Below, one piece after another: positions 8,314 through 16,947 of a stretch of 64,000 nt of DNA. Origin of the DNA: Planctomycetaceae bacterium UBA2671 (lineage in GTDB: Bacteria > Planctomycetota > Planctomycetia > Planctomycetales > Planctomycetaceae). The stretch's first letter is position 1. Each line of letters begins with the position of its first letter. Under the pieces are notes generated by a model. It ran no database searches. It had not been told where the DNA came from and worked only from the letters and a program-made list of their open reading frames with translations. The stretch covers positions 6,502 to 70,501 of the forward strand of contig DEML01000021.1 in assembly GCA_002359185.1 (NCBI GenBank), written 5' to 3'. The position numbers and the translations under genes were made by a program.

Positions 8314-8922
8314 ATGATGAAGCTCTTCTCTCGAATCCTGATCTGCTCGGTATGGCTACTTTTAATTGGAGTCGGTGTCTTTGCAATGCAAAAATATTCG
8401 ATGACTCCCGCCCTGCCTGGAATCGCACCTCAACAATGGCCAGCCTCTCCCTCTCTTAAAATGATTGAGGGAAAGCCAGCGTTAGTGATGTTCGCCCATC
8501 CGAAATGTCCCTGTACGAGGGCGAGTCTTTCAGAACTGTCTCGCATTGTAAGCAATCGTCAGGATCGCGTGATGGCAATTGTTGTATTTATGAATTACGC
8601 GACGGAGCAAAATTCCTGGGATCATACCAATTTATGGGATCAAGCGGTTTCGATTCCCGGTGTGCAGGTTGTAAGTGATGAACAGGGAGAACTGAGTCAT
8701 CGATTTGGAGCTGTCTGTTCCGGGGAAACTTACTTCTTCGATTCGAAGGGGAATCTGGCATTTCATGGCGGTATCACATCGTCACGAGGTCATGAGGGAG
8801 ATAATTCCGGGCACGATGCAATCGTTTCACTCATTCAGGGATACGCAACTGAAACTCCAACTCATCCTGTCTTTGGCTGCTCTTTGAAATGCTTGCACTC
8901 TCATCAGGAGGAGACACTGTAA
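8314..8922 (+). CDS. membrane-anchored RedB-like thioredoxin-fold protein
   Basis: 202 residues from ATG 8314 (a second ATG follows immediately; TTG 8263 is also possible). A single transmembrane or signal segment is at about residues 7-27 (LICSVWLLLIGVGVFAM). A periplasmic thioredoxin-like domain then has a KCPCTRASLSEL motif near residue 65. This CPC active-site form and the flanking FxHPxCPCxRASL pattern are typical of RedB-type redox proteins. The stop codon overlaps the start of the next gene (TAATG), so the two are co-translated. A role in redox reception for the neighbouring kinase is an inference from this coupling. Confidence 0.7.
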   Translation: MMKLFSRILICSVWLLLIGVGVFAMQKYSMTPALPGIAPQQWPASPSLKMIEGKPALVMFAHPKCPCTRASLSELSRIVSNRQDRVMAIVVFMNYATEQNSWDHTNLWDQAVSIPGVQVVSDEQGELSHRFGAVCSGETYFFDSKGNLAFHGGITSSRGHEGDNSGHDAIVSLIQGYATETPTHPVFGCSLKCLHSHQEETL

Positions 8923-11111
8923 TGACAAAACATACAGACAGTGGATGTCTTTACAATGACACGATTGAAACCCGTGCCCGAGAAATCTTTGCTGAAGATC
9001 GTCAACACGTCTATCAGTACACCGATCGTATGTTTGCCGGGCTGATGATCGTACAGTGGATCGGCGCCATCCTTGCGGCTCTCTATATCTCACCCCTGAC
9101 CTGGGATGGGGCTTCGTCTGCCATTCATTTTCATGTCTGGCTGGCGATCTTTCTCGGTGGAATTCTCGCATCCTTTCCGGTGTATCTTGTCTGGAGACCG
9201 ATAGCTGGAATTCCGACTCGTTATGTGATGGCCATCTCACAGGTTCTATTTTCCAGCCTGCTCATCCATTTAACGGGAGGACGAATAGAGACACATTTTC
9301 ATATTTTTGGATCACTGGCATTCCTGGCGATGTACCGGGACTGGAAAGTGTTAATTCCTGCCACTCTCATCGTTGCTGTCGACCATTTACTTCGCGGAAT
9401 TTACTGGCCGGAATCCGTCTACGGAATTTCTGGTGTGATTCTGTTGAGATCCTTCGAACATGCCGCGTGGGTTCTGTTTGAAGATTTCTTCCTCATCCTG
9501 TCCTGCCGGAACAGTGTCAAAGAAATGATGGCAAGTGCTCGGCAACGTGCGGAGTTGGAATCGACAAAATATGCTGCAGAAGCAGCCGATCTGGCGAAAA
9601 GTGAATTTTTGGCAAACATGAGCCACGAAATCCGCACGCCCCTCAATGGTATCCTGGGTTTCACGGATGTCATGATTCGGGGCATAGCCAATACCGAGAA
9701 TGAACGTCGAGAATATCTGGGACACATTCAAACGAGCGGCCGTCACTTGCTCGAGTTGATTAACAATATCCTGGACATTTCCAAAATCGAAGCTGGGCAA
9801 ATGACAATCGAGTTAAGGTCCTGCTCACCCCATCAGGTGATCAGCGAAGTTCTCAGCATAATGCGTGTGCAGGCTCAGCGAAAAAATATCGATCTGGAAT
9901 ACATATGGCATAGCCAGGCTCCAGAATCCATTACAACAGATCCCACCAAATTACGGCAGATGCTGTTGAACCTGGTAGGAAACGCCATCAAATTCACGGA
10001 TTGCGGCAGCGTAAAAATCGAAGTTCAGTTGGACATCACACAGCATGAGCCTCTGCTCATTCTGGATGTTATCGATTCGGGTATTGGAATCCCTCTGGAA
10101 AAACGAGCCAATCTCTTCGAACCGTTTGTTCAAGCGGATAGTTCGGTCGTCCGAAAGTTTGGGGGCACAGGACTGGGGCTGGCGATCAGTCGGCGTATCG
10201 CTCGCGCACTCGGGGGAGATGTCGTTATTAAAGACACACAGGGGAGTGGAACGACATTCCGGATTACTATCAATACAGGCTCACTGGACGACATATTCAT
10301 GTTGCCTGCACCGAGCAGTGACGCTTTGCAATCTCAGAGAGAGAACTCTCAGAAAGAGATCATTCAATTGCCTCAGGGGAAAGTTCTAGTCGTCGAAGAT
10401 GGCGAAATCAATCGAAAGCTCATCGAAGCTGTTCTTGCTGAGTCTGGACTTGAAATTGAGATCGCAGAAAATGGGCAGATTGGTGTCGAAAAAGCTCTGC
10501 AGAACAATTATGACATCATCCTGATGGATATGCAGATGCCCGTGAAAGATGGTTATACAGCTGCAACGGAACTTCGGCAGTCGGGCATTGAGACTCCTAT
10601 TATCGCGATGACGGCTCATGCAATGCTTGACGACGAGCAAAAATGCCTCGCCGCCGGTTGCAGTGGATATCTTTCCAAACCGATCAATATTTCGAGGTTA
10701 TTGACCACTGTTGCAGATGCCCTGTATGTCCCTCATCAGGTAGATGCCATTGATACACAGGCTGCAGAAGCGGAGGACAATGAAAGGAATGATCACCCAT
10801 TGATTTCCTCACTCCCCACTCATAAGCCTGTCTTTGCCAAGGTCGTTGTCAAGTTTGTCGATTATCTGGAAGAGCAACTGATAATGATTCAAGAAGCCAT
10901 CGACAATGGAGATCACGCTCGACTGGCATGGGTTGCCCACGACTTGAAGGGAGCAGCTGGCAGTGCAGGATTTGCCGATTTCACCGAACCGGCATTTCGC
11001 CTGGAACTCATGGGGAAAAACAAGGATCTGCACGCTGCTCAAGCATCACTTGTAGAATTGACGAAGCTTTCAAAACGGATCGTAGTGCCAGAGATAGAAG
11101 TTCTTGCGTAA
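8922..11111 (+). CDS. membrane hybrid histidine kinase (MASE-like sensor, HisKA, HATPase, REC, HPt)
   Basis: 729 residues. ATG 8922 is fixed by AGGAGGAG at 8906-8913 and overlaps the stop of the preceding gene by one base. The N-terminal about 200 residues form several transmembrane helices. HisKA phosphoacceptor His is in NMSHEIRTPLNG near residue 235. The N-box NLVGNAIKFT is near 349, and the G-boxes are DSGIGI and GTGLGL. The receiver begins near 486 (VLVVEDGEINRK) with phosphoacceptor Asp in LMDMQMP near 534. The HPt domain His is in WVAHDLKGAAG near 671. All phosphorelay modules are therefore in one chain; the output partner is not encoded nearby. Confidence 0.92.
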   Translation: MTKHTDSGCLYNDTIETRAREIFAEDRQHVYQYTDRMFAGLMIVQWIGAILAALYISPLTWDGASSAIHFHVWLAIFLGGILASFPVYLVWRPIAGIPTRYVMAISQVLFSSLLIHLTGGRIETHFHIFGSLAFLAMYRDWKVLIPATLIVAVDHLLRGIYWPESVYGISGVILLRSFEHAAWVLFEDFFLILSCRNSVKEMMASARQRAELESTKYAAEAADLAKSEFLANMSHEIRTPLNGILGFTDVMIRGIANTENERREYLGHIQTSGRHLLELINNILDISKIEAGQMTIELRSCSPHQVISEVLSIMRVQAQRKNIDLEYIWHSQAPESITTDPTKLRQMLLNLVGNAIKFTDCGSVKIEVQLDITQHEPLLILDVIDSGIGIPLEKRANLFEPFVQADSSVVRKFGGTGLGLAISRRIARALGGDVVIKDTQGSGTTFRITINTGSLDDIFMLPAPSSDALQSQRENSQKEIIQLPQGKVLVVEDGEINRKLIEAVLAESGLEIEIAENGQIGVEKALQNNYDIILMDMQMPVKDGYTAATELRQSGIETPIIAMTAHAMLDDEQKCLAAGCSGYLSKPINISRLLTTVADALYVPHQVDAIDTQAAEAEDNERNDHPLISSLPTHKPVFAKVVVKFVDYLEEQLIMIQEAIDNGDHARLAWVAHDLKGAAGSAGFADFTEPAFRLELMGKNKDLHAAQASLVELTKLSKRIVVPEIEVLA

Positions 11112-11137
11112 AGTATTCCATGTCATATTCTAAATGC

Positions 11138-11172
11138 AAAAAAAGCGTGCGACCCGATGGCCGCACGCTTTT
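11138..11172. terminator. bidirectional terminator between convergent genes
   Basis: AAAAGCGTGCG (about 11142-11152) pairs with CGCACGCTTTT (11162-11172), flanked by an A-run on the left and T-run on the right. It can therefore stop transcription from both the kinase (+) and the Tyr-rich protein (-). Confidence 0.85.
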
Positions 11173-11201
11173 CATTATTTCAGATCACATTTTTGAATAC
11201 A

Positions 11202-11501
11202 TTAGAAGGTATCCAGGATGAAGTGATGGCCTTTGTGGTATGGCTTTTCTGTGGGATAGAAGTTGTACCAGTCTTTGTTGTAGACCGGAATCTGCATTTC
11301 TGGTCCATAACGGTAGTACATGTTGTCGTAGCTGCCGTGCTGCTGGAAGTTCTGGGGATAGTAGAGGTAAGGATAGTGGTAGAACCGATTCCAGTCGGTC
11401 GGTTGTCCCTGACCCCCAGCGTGGGCTTCCTGGCTGGTGGAAATCGCAACCAGCAACAACATCATCATGGTTAACCCGGCTAGGGCCATGCGTCGAAACA
11501 T
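11202..11501 (-). CDS. small secreted Tyr-rich protein, planctomycete-type
   Basis: 99 residues. ATG 11501 is set by AGGAG 8 nt upstream on the minus strand. A signal peptide (MFRRMALAGLTMMMLLLVA...EAHA) ends near residue 28. The mature about 70-residue part is strikingly aromatic: the stretch DWNRFYHYPYLYYPQNFQ is followed by further Tyr/Trp pairs, with few charged residues and no Cys. No enzymatic motif is seen. I recognise the pattern as a recurrent planctomycete secreted protein of unknown role; an envelope-structural or peroxidatively cross-linked function would be a guess. Confidence 0.75.
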   Translation of the reverse strand: MFRRMALAGLTMMMLLLVAISTSQEAHAGGQGQPTDWNRFYHYPYLYYPQNFQQHGSYDNMYYRYGPEMQIPVYNKDWYNFYPTEKPYHKGHHFILDTF

Positions 11502-12129
11502 CCGTGTTTCTCCTTCGTCGAAATTAGACAGCGGCTTCAAGCCGTAGTCCCCTGATGGGGCTTAATTTATCATCTAAAAACTGCATTGCGCACTTTGAAA
11601 CGCCTACTACTCATTTCATCGGCGCAGCTGACCCCCTCACATCAGGAAACTTTCGTTTAATCGCTCAGTTCGACCGGAGGAATCGAAGTTTCAATCGCTT
11701 TGTAAAGAAGACATTCACTTTTGCCAGCAGTGCCAATTCTGCAATGTCACAGTTTCAAATGAGTTCACTTGTAAATAGGGAATGAAAACGCGTTTGTCAC
11801 ATCTCATTTGATGATATGTACTTGCGTTTTCCTGTTGTGATTTTCATGAGGTTTGAACGTTCCTCTCATAATTTTCTGGAGAGTGCAAACCAGCGATCGT
11901 TCAATTTTGCCTGTCTCAAAAATAAACAAGCTAATGCATGTTGAAGGATCAGAATGACAGTTTATTGATCATGCTGAAAACAGAATTGGCAGTTCAGCGC
12001 GCAAGCCCATCGTTCAAGTCGCTCAAACATCTCTAAATTCCACAAAATGAGTCAGTCATTTCAATCAAACTTTATGGCTCAGACTTTGCATATTCATTCA
12101 ACAGGTTCACCGACACTTAGGAGTTTCAT
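11502..12129. other. intergenic region, no recognised feature
   Basis: About 630 nt between the divergent Tyr-rich protein gene and opgG; it should contain both promoters. No RNA gene, repeat or convincing reading frame was recognised. AGGAG at 12119-12123 is the ribosome site of opgG. Confidence 0.5.
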
Positions 12130-13743
12130 ATGTCAATCTGTTGCAAAGTGCTTGTTCTATTTTCGATGATTTCCACAATTCCATCAACGGGAACAATCGT
12201 GACTGCTGCCGATCCACAACGTCTGCTCCCAGCAGTGTTAGCTGGTGAGGCTACTTCCACACGTTCTTTCTCTATTACAAGTTTCGAAGATTTAACCGCA
12301 TACGCGAAATTGAAAGCGGCTCGTCCTTATCAGCCGGAACATCAAGTGGCTCCGGCTTTACAAGAGTTAAGTTACGATGAATTCTTGAAGATCCAATTCA
12401 AGCATGATCATGCCATCTGGGCAAAAAACAGTCCCTTCTGGGTCGAGATGTTTCATCCTGGGTTCGTGCAGAAAAGCCAGATTCTGTTGAATCTGGTTCA
12501 GGGCAATCAGGAGTTTCAAGTTCCCTTCAGTTCCTCTAATTTTCAATACAACGGTGAACTGACCAGCAGCGAAGTTCCGGATTCAACTCGCTATGCCGGA
12601 ATTCGAATTGCTGGTCGATACCCCGGCAATGATGATCCTCAGGAAATTCTGACATTTCTCGGCTCAAGTTACTTCCGATGTCGTTCGGCGGCAGGGATTT
12701 ATGGCTCTTCCAATCGAGGATTGGCCGTGAATATCGGCTCGAATAAGCCGGAAGAGTTTCCCATTTTTCGTGAGTTCTGGGTGGTGAAACCGAAAGCCGA
12801 ATCCAATCGACAAGTTGTTTATGCTTACATGGATAGCCCGACTTTAACGGGAGCCTATGAGTTCACACTGGAGCCCGGCAAAGAGACGACCACGATTGAT
12901 GTCCGTTCGATTTTATACTTTCGCGGACAACCCGAACGTCTTGGCATTGCACCAATTACAAGTATGTGGATGTGGGGGAATGGATTGATTGGCCCGCCGG
13001 TCGATTTGCGCCCTGCTGTTCACGATGCCGATGGCTTACTGGTCGAAACCGATGAAGGCTGGACCTGGCGACCACTGTGTCGACAGCATTATCCTTCTGT
13101 GAGCCGGATCTCGAATAAAGAAGTGAAGGGTTTCGGATTGCTGCAACGTAATACAGAATTCGAAGCTTATCAGGATTCGTTTGCTCAATATCACAGACGT
13201 CCGAGTATCTGGATTGAGCCTCAGAATAAATGGCCAGCTGGTCATCTCGAACTGTTCGAACTGACGGCTGCTCATGAGGGAATCGACAATATCGGAGCGT
13301 ACTGGGTCCCTGACAATTCAAAACCGTTGCCTCAGGGCCTGCCGATATCCTATCGCATTTCCTATTTCCAGGGCGATTTGAAATCGAAATGTCGGGAATA
13401 TCTGGGCGTGGCTGATTCGTTTCAGGTGCGACGTCAGTCTGACTCCAAAGTTCACATGACCATCAATTTTTCCGGCTCGTCATTGGCCGATCTGGCACAG
13501 GAAACACCCGTCGATATCAACCTGATGACCATCAGGGCGGAAGTTGTGCACCGCAATTTGATTCGACGACCTCATGGCAAGTGGAGTCTGCAGTTGGTTC
13601 TCGAACCGACTTCGGATGCTCCCTTTGAAATACAGGCTGGCCTCAGCGATGCCAGCCGCAAAGTGACGGAAACCTGGAGTTATCTCTGCCCGGTCACTCC
13701 ACCTTCGTACGAATTCCCCCAGGTTTACACACGGATTGAATAG
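12130..13743 (+). CDS. opgG: periplasmic glucan biosynthesis protein OpgG/OpgD family
   Basis: 537 residues with a cleavable signal peptide (to about residue 27). The MdoG domain opens with FSITSFEDLTAYAKLKAARPY and includes LSYDEFLKIQF, the aromatic segment FWVEMFHPGF, and WMWGNGLIGPPVDLRPAVHDADGLL, all family hallmarks. OpgG acts in the periplasm on the beta-glucan backbone made by OpgH; glycoside hydrolase-type branching or trimming activity has been proposed for the family. It is followed by a small ORF and opgH in one transcription direction. Confidence 0.92.
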   Translation: MSICCKVLVLFSMISTIPSTGTIVTAADPQRLLPAVLAGEATSTRSFSITSFEDLTAYAKLKAARPYQPEHQVAPALQELSYDEFLKIQFKHDHAIWAKNSPFWVEMFHPGFVQKSQILLNLVQGNQEFQVPFSSSNFQYNGELTSSEVPDSTRYAGIRIAGRYPGNDDPQEILTFLGSSYFRCRSAAGIYGSSNRGLAVNIGSNKPEEFPIFREFWVVKPKAESNRQVVYAYMDSPTLTGAYEFTLEPGKETTTIDVRSILYFRGQPERLGIAPITSMWMWGNGLIGPPVDLRPAVHDADGLLVETDEGWTWRPLCRQHYPSVSRISNKEVKGFGLLQRNTEFEAYQDSFAQYHRRPSIWIEPQNKWPAGHLELFELTAAHEGIDNIGAYWVPDNSKPLPQGLPISYRISYFQGDLKSKCREYLGVADSFQVRRQSDSKVHMTINFSGSSLADLAQETPVDINLMTIRAEVVHRNLIRRPHGKWSLQLVLEPTSDAPFEIQAGLSDASRKVTETWSYLCPVTPPSYEFPQVYTRIE

Positions 13744-13799
13744 GCCATTTCAGCTGTGAAAAAAATGGATTGAACTTTCACAAAACAGGATTTAAGACC

Positions 13800-14078
13800 A
13801 TGAGTGTCACATCAACACAACTAGCTCCCGCTCAAATTATTCAACTCCCGAATCAACCAGTTCCTGAAGAGCGTCAATCGACTCATACAGTCGACCAGCG
13901 TTCTTTCATGGTGGTTCCGCAGGAAACGCTCAGCGACTTTCGCAGTGCCCATCCATTAAGACTGGTTTGGTGGTTACGCACTGAGGGCTGGCAACAGGCT
14001 GGTGCGATTCGCGTTCGCCAAGTTCGTCAAGCCTTCATATTTCTTGGTCGACGTAAGCTCGCCGGAGAAAAATACTAA
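13800..14078 (+). CDS. small protein of unknown function between opgG and opgH
   Basis: 92 residues from ATG 13800 (AGGA about 10 nt upstream). No signal peptide or membrane segment. The N-terminal half is Gln/Pro-rich. The C-terminal half (from about 45) is basic and aromatic: HPLRLVWWLRTEGWQQAGAIRVRQ. The position inside the opg locus, 56 nt after opgG and 88 nt before opgH, suggests a cytosolic accessory to glucan synthesis, perhaps an OpgH partner. I do not recognise the family. Confidence 0.65.
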   Translation: MSVTSTQLAPAQIIQLPNQPVPEERQSTHTVDQRSFMVVPQETLSDFRSAHPLRLVWWLRTEGWQQAGAIRVRQVRQAFIFLGRRKLAGEKY

Positions 14079-14166
14079 ACCAAGTCAAATTATACGGTAG
14101 TGGGTAGCGATGAGTAAACGCCTACATTTGTAGGCTCCTTCGCAATATTTCATTCTGGAAGCTCAA

Positions 14167-16179
14167 ATGCAAACCAAAACCAAATCGAGTCATCTGGTCC
14201 GTCAGACTCGCTTAACGCTGATCATCGTTTCCATATATTCGACGATTCTGTTGATGATCCCGTTTATTTACGCGGTCTCTCATAACGGGACTTCGACTTT
14301 GGAATACGTATCAGGCGTGTTGTTCGCGATGCTGTCTTTCTGGGTCTCGCTGGGGTTCTGGAATGCATTTTTCGGATATCAGAAAATGGCTGGTCTCAAT
14401 AAAAGCGAGTCCACTTTTAAGCGAAAGCCGACTTCTGCAGAAGTTCAGGAGCAGACCAAAACTGCCATTTTGATGCCGATTTATAATGAAGATCCCGAAG
14501 CTGTGATTGCCAGATTGCATGCGATCATTCAGTCACTTCGAGATATTAATGCCGAAAGTGGATTTGAGATTTTCGTCCTCAGCGATACGACCAATCCAGA
14601 TATTGCCCTGCGAGAAGAACTGGTCTGGTCGCAATACCTCGATCATTTCAAACCGACAGTGAATATCTACTATCGCCGCCGTCTGAAAAACGCGCAGAGA
14701 AAAGCTGGTAACATTGCCGATTTCTGTCAGCGCTGGGGATCGAGTTATGATTTTATGCTCGTGCTCGATGCCGATAGTGTGATGGCTGGTGAAACAATTG
14801 TCGAAATGGTGCGACGCATGGCTGCAGATCCCAAACTGGGAATTCTGCAAGTTTCCCCACGACCCTTTAACCGACATTCCTTATTCGCCAGACTTCAGCA
14901 ATTCTCAGCAGCGGCTTACGGCCCGCTCTGTGTGAGAGGCTTCTGTTCCTGGACGGGAGTGGATGGCAATTATTGGGGGCACAATGCGTTAATTCGTATT
15001 CGACCGTTCATTGATCATTGTCACTTGCCAATTCTGCCGGGCCCACGTCCATTAGGAGGAGAGATTCTCAGTCACGATTTCGTGGAAGCGGCCTTAATGC
15101 GTCGAGCAGGTTGGAAAGTTAAAGTAGCCGATGATCTCGAAGGCAGCTACGAAGAATGTCCGACGACTCTGGCCGATTATGCCCAGCGGGATCAGCGGTG
15201 GTGTCAGGGAAATATGCAGCACGCTCGTCTTGTCGTCAGTGAAGGCTTTCATCCATTGAGCAGAGTCCACTTTGCGATGGGCGTGATGTCGTATGTCGCC
15301 TCCCCGTTGTGGCTGGCATTTATGATCGTCACGTTCGTCTCACAATATCTGGAATCCTTTCAGGCAAGCTCCTCAATCTCTGCTGGCTATGCGATGGCTT
15401 GTATGTTTGGAATATTTGCAGTGACAATGGGATTGCTGCTCGTCCCCAAATTCATGGGGTTGGCCAGCCTGATTGGGAATCGTAAACAAGTGACGCAGTT
15501 TGGCGGTCCACTCTCGTTGACGGTGAGTGTATTTCTGGAAATCTTCTTTTCTGTACTCCTTGCACCCGTTATGGCCTATTACCATAGTCGGTTTGTACTG
15601 ATGACATTGCTCGGAAGAACAGTTTCCTGGAATTCCCAGCAGCGCGAAGAAACTCGCGTGACAGCCGGTGATGCGTGGTCGATGCACTGGGATGTGTTTG
15701 CATACTATGGGTTGCTCGGAACATTAGTCGCCAGCCTGGCTCCACAAATGCTGCCCTGGTTTACCCCGATTTTGATCGGTCCATTACTTGTGGTTCCCTT
15801 CGCAATGATTCTGGGAAGCGCCAAAGTTGGTCGATGGTTGACGAGACATCAATGGCTGCTCATTCCAGAAGAGAAAGCCGAGTCCCCACTTTTGAAATCG
15901 ATGCAAAAAGTCCTGGATGATTTCGAGAAGCATCCCGTTGTCGAGCCGGGAGAGGACATATTTGAAGCGGTCTTGCGGGATAAAAACCGCACGACAATGC
16001 ATCTGCGAATCGCCGAAGCGACTCAATGTCTGGCACCTGTTGATCAGGAAAAAGACATCGAACTTGATTTACTGGTCAACCGCAGCGACCTGCTGAATGC
16101 TCCGATAGAAGTTCGTCGTCGAATTCTGACTGATGCGAAAACATTCAATCGACTGGCCGCCAGCTTTCAGCAGGCGTAG
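14167..16179 (+). CDS. opgH: glucans biosynthesis glucosyltransferase OpgH (MdoH)
   Basis: 670-residue inner-membrane GT2 glucosyltransferase making the linear beta-glucan backbone of osmoregulated periplasmic glucans from UDP-glucose. Two N-terminal transmembrane segments (about 15-70) precede the GT2 domain. The domain has TAILMPIYNEDPE near residue 98, VLDADSVM (DxD) near 200, HDFVEAALMRRAGW and the QxxRW-type QRDQRWCQGN near 342. Further membrane helices follow at about 365-560. It is shorter than the enterobacterial protein (about 850 residues) because the long N-terminal cytoplasmic extension is absent. Confidence 0.93.
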   Translation: MQTKTKSSHLVRQTRLTLIIVSIYSTILLMIPFIYAVSHNGTSTLEYVSGVLFAMLSFWVSLGFWNAFFGYQKMAGLNKSESTFKRKPTSAEVQEQTKTAILMPIYNEDPEAVIARLHAIIQSLRDINAESGFEIFVLSDTTNPDIALREELVWSQYLDHFKPTVNIYYRRRLKNAQRKAGNIADFCQRWGSSYDFMLVLDADSVMAGETIVEMVRRMAADPKLGILQVSPRPFNRHSLFARLQQFSAAAYGPLCVRGFCSWTGVDGNYWGHNALIRIRPFIDHCHLPILPGPRPLGGEILSHDFVEAALMRRAGWKVKVADDLEGSYEECPTTLADYAQRDQRWCQGNMQHARLVVSEGFHPLSRVHFAMGVMSYVASPLWLAFMIVTFVSQYLESFQASSSISAGYAMACMFGIFAVTMGLLLVPKFMGLASLIGNRKQVTQFGGPLSLTVSVFLEIFFSVLLAPVMAYYHSRFVLMTLLGRTVSWNSQQREETRVTAGDAWSMHWDVFAYYGLLGTLVASLAPQMLPWFTPILIGPLLVVPFAMILGSAKVGRWLTRHQWLLIPEEKAESPLLKSMQKVLDDFEKHPVVEPGEDIFEAVLRDKNRTTMHLRIAEATQCLAPVDQEKDIELDLLVNRSDLLNAPIEVRRRILTDAKTFNRLAASFQQA

Positions 16180-16260
16180 TTGAATCCGCCTCAACTCTTC
16201 ACAGTCATGAAAAGCATTACCTACTTTATAATTTATTGCATAATTCGGAACGAGAAAATT

Positions 16261-16292
16261 AAAGACACGACTTCAAAAGGAGTCGTGTCTTT
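16261..16292. terminator. bidirectional terminator after opgH
   Basis: AAAGACACGACT and AGTCGTGTCTTT form a perfect 12-bp stem with an 8-nt loop. It serves opgH on the plus strand and the lipoprotein gene on the minus strand. Confidence 0.88.
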
Positions 16293-16347
16293 AATACCGT
16301 TTACATTTCGAAATTAACCAGGAATCTGCACTATCAATTCAATTCGA

Positions 16348-16821
16348 TTAAAATTGCTCAGTTGAAGTTTTACTGTCCAGTTCGGTAGGTCCACCGGATT
16401 CCAAGTCAAAATTGAAGGTGTTACTTCCAGATTTTACATCCGCTTTCAATTCTGATTTCGCATGGTATCGTAGTGGTACGACTTCCTTTCGGCCTTCAAT
16501 ATCGTTTCCGGTATTACTTTCATCATGATAAGGTTCACGCTTCGTCGTAATGCTGACGATATTCTCACCGATCGGCGCACCAGCACGATCCTGGTTGAAT
16601 TGTAACGTGTAATTCCCGCTGGCATCGGTCGTTCCAATGGCGCTGCGACCTTCACCGGGGTAAAAGGTGACGGTCGCATCTTCCAGTGGTTTTCCATCCA
16701 GTGTCACTGTTCCTGAAACGTTTCCTAATGGAGGGCCACTCGATCCACCACACCCAGTAAGCATAAAACAGAAGAGTGCAACTGAGAGAAACTGAATGTT
16801 TTTCAATATGGAGTAACTCAT
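16348..16821 (-). CDS. lipoprotein with transthyretin/carboxypeptidase-regulatory-like fold
   Basis: 157 residues from ATG 16821. The lipobox is LTG-Cys24, followed by a Gly/Ser linker. A single beta-sandwich domain reads VSGTVTLDGKPLEDATVTFYPGEG...GTTDASGNYTLQF, the classic carboxypeptidase-regulatory-like pattern. Planctomycetes often place such lipoproteins directly downstream of a DUF1559 prepilin-like gene, exactly as here (the DUF1559 gene starts at 17988 on the same strand). Likely surface- or periplasm-exposed; function unknown. Confidence 0.82.
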   Translation of the reverse strand: MSYSILKNIQFLSVALFCFMLTGCGGSSGPPLGNVSGTVTLDGKPLEDATVTFYPGEGRSAIGTTDASGNYTLQFNQDRAGAPIGENIVSITTKREPYHDESNTGNDIEGRKEVVPLRYHAKSELKADVKSGSNTFNFDLESGGPTELDSKTSTEQF

Positions 16822-16947
16822 GGTGGCGTATCTTTCTGGGATTTCACAGCAAGTAATTGAAAATACAGACGTTCGAATATTAGCAAATACGAACGTCTGT
16901 ATGAAATACATTGACAATAGCTAAGCAGTTATAAAGTAGTGGTCTTC

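Noticed and set aside
11555..11785. 76-codon open frame in the spacer before opgG
   Set aside because: No ribosome site, no signal or motif, and composition like non-coding DNA.
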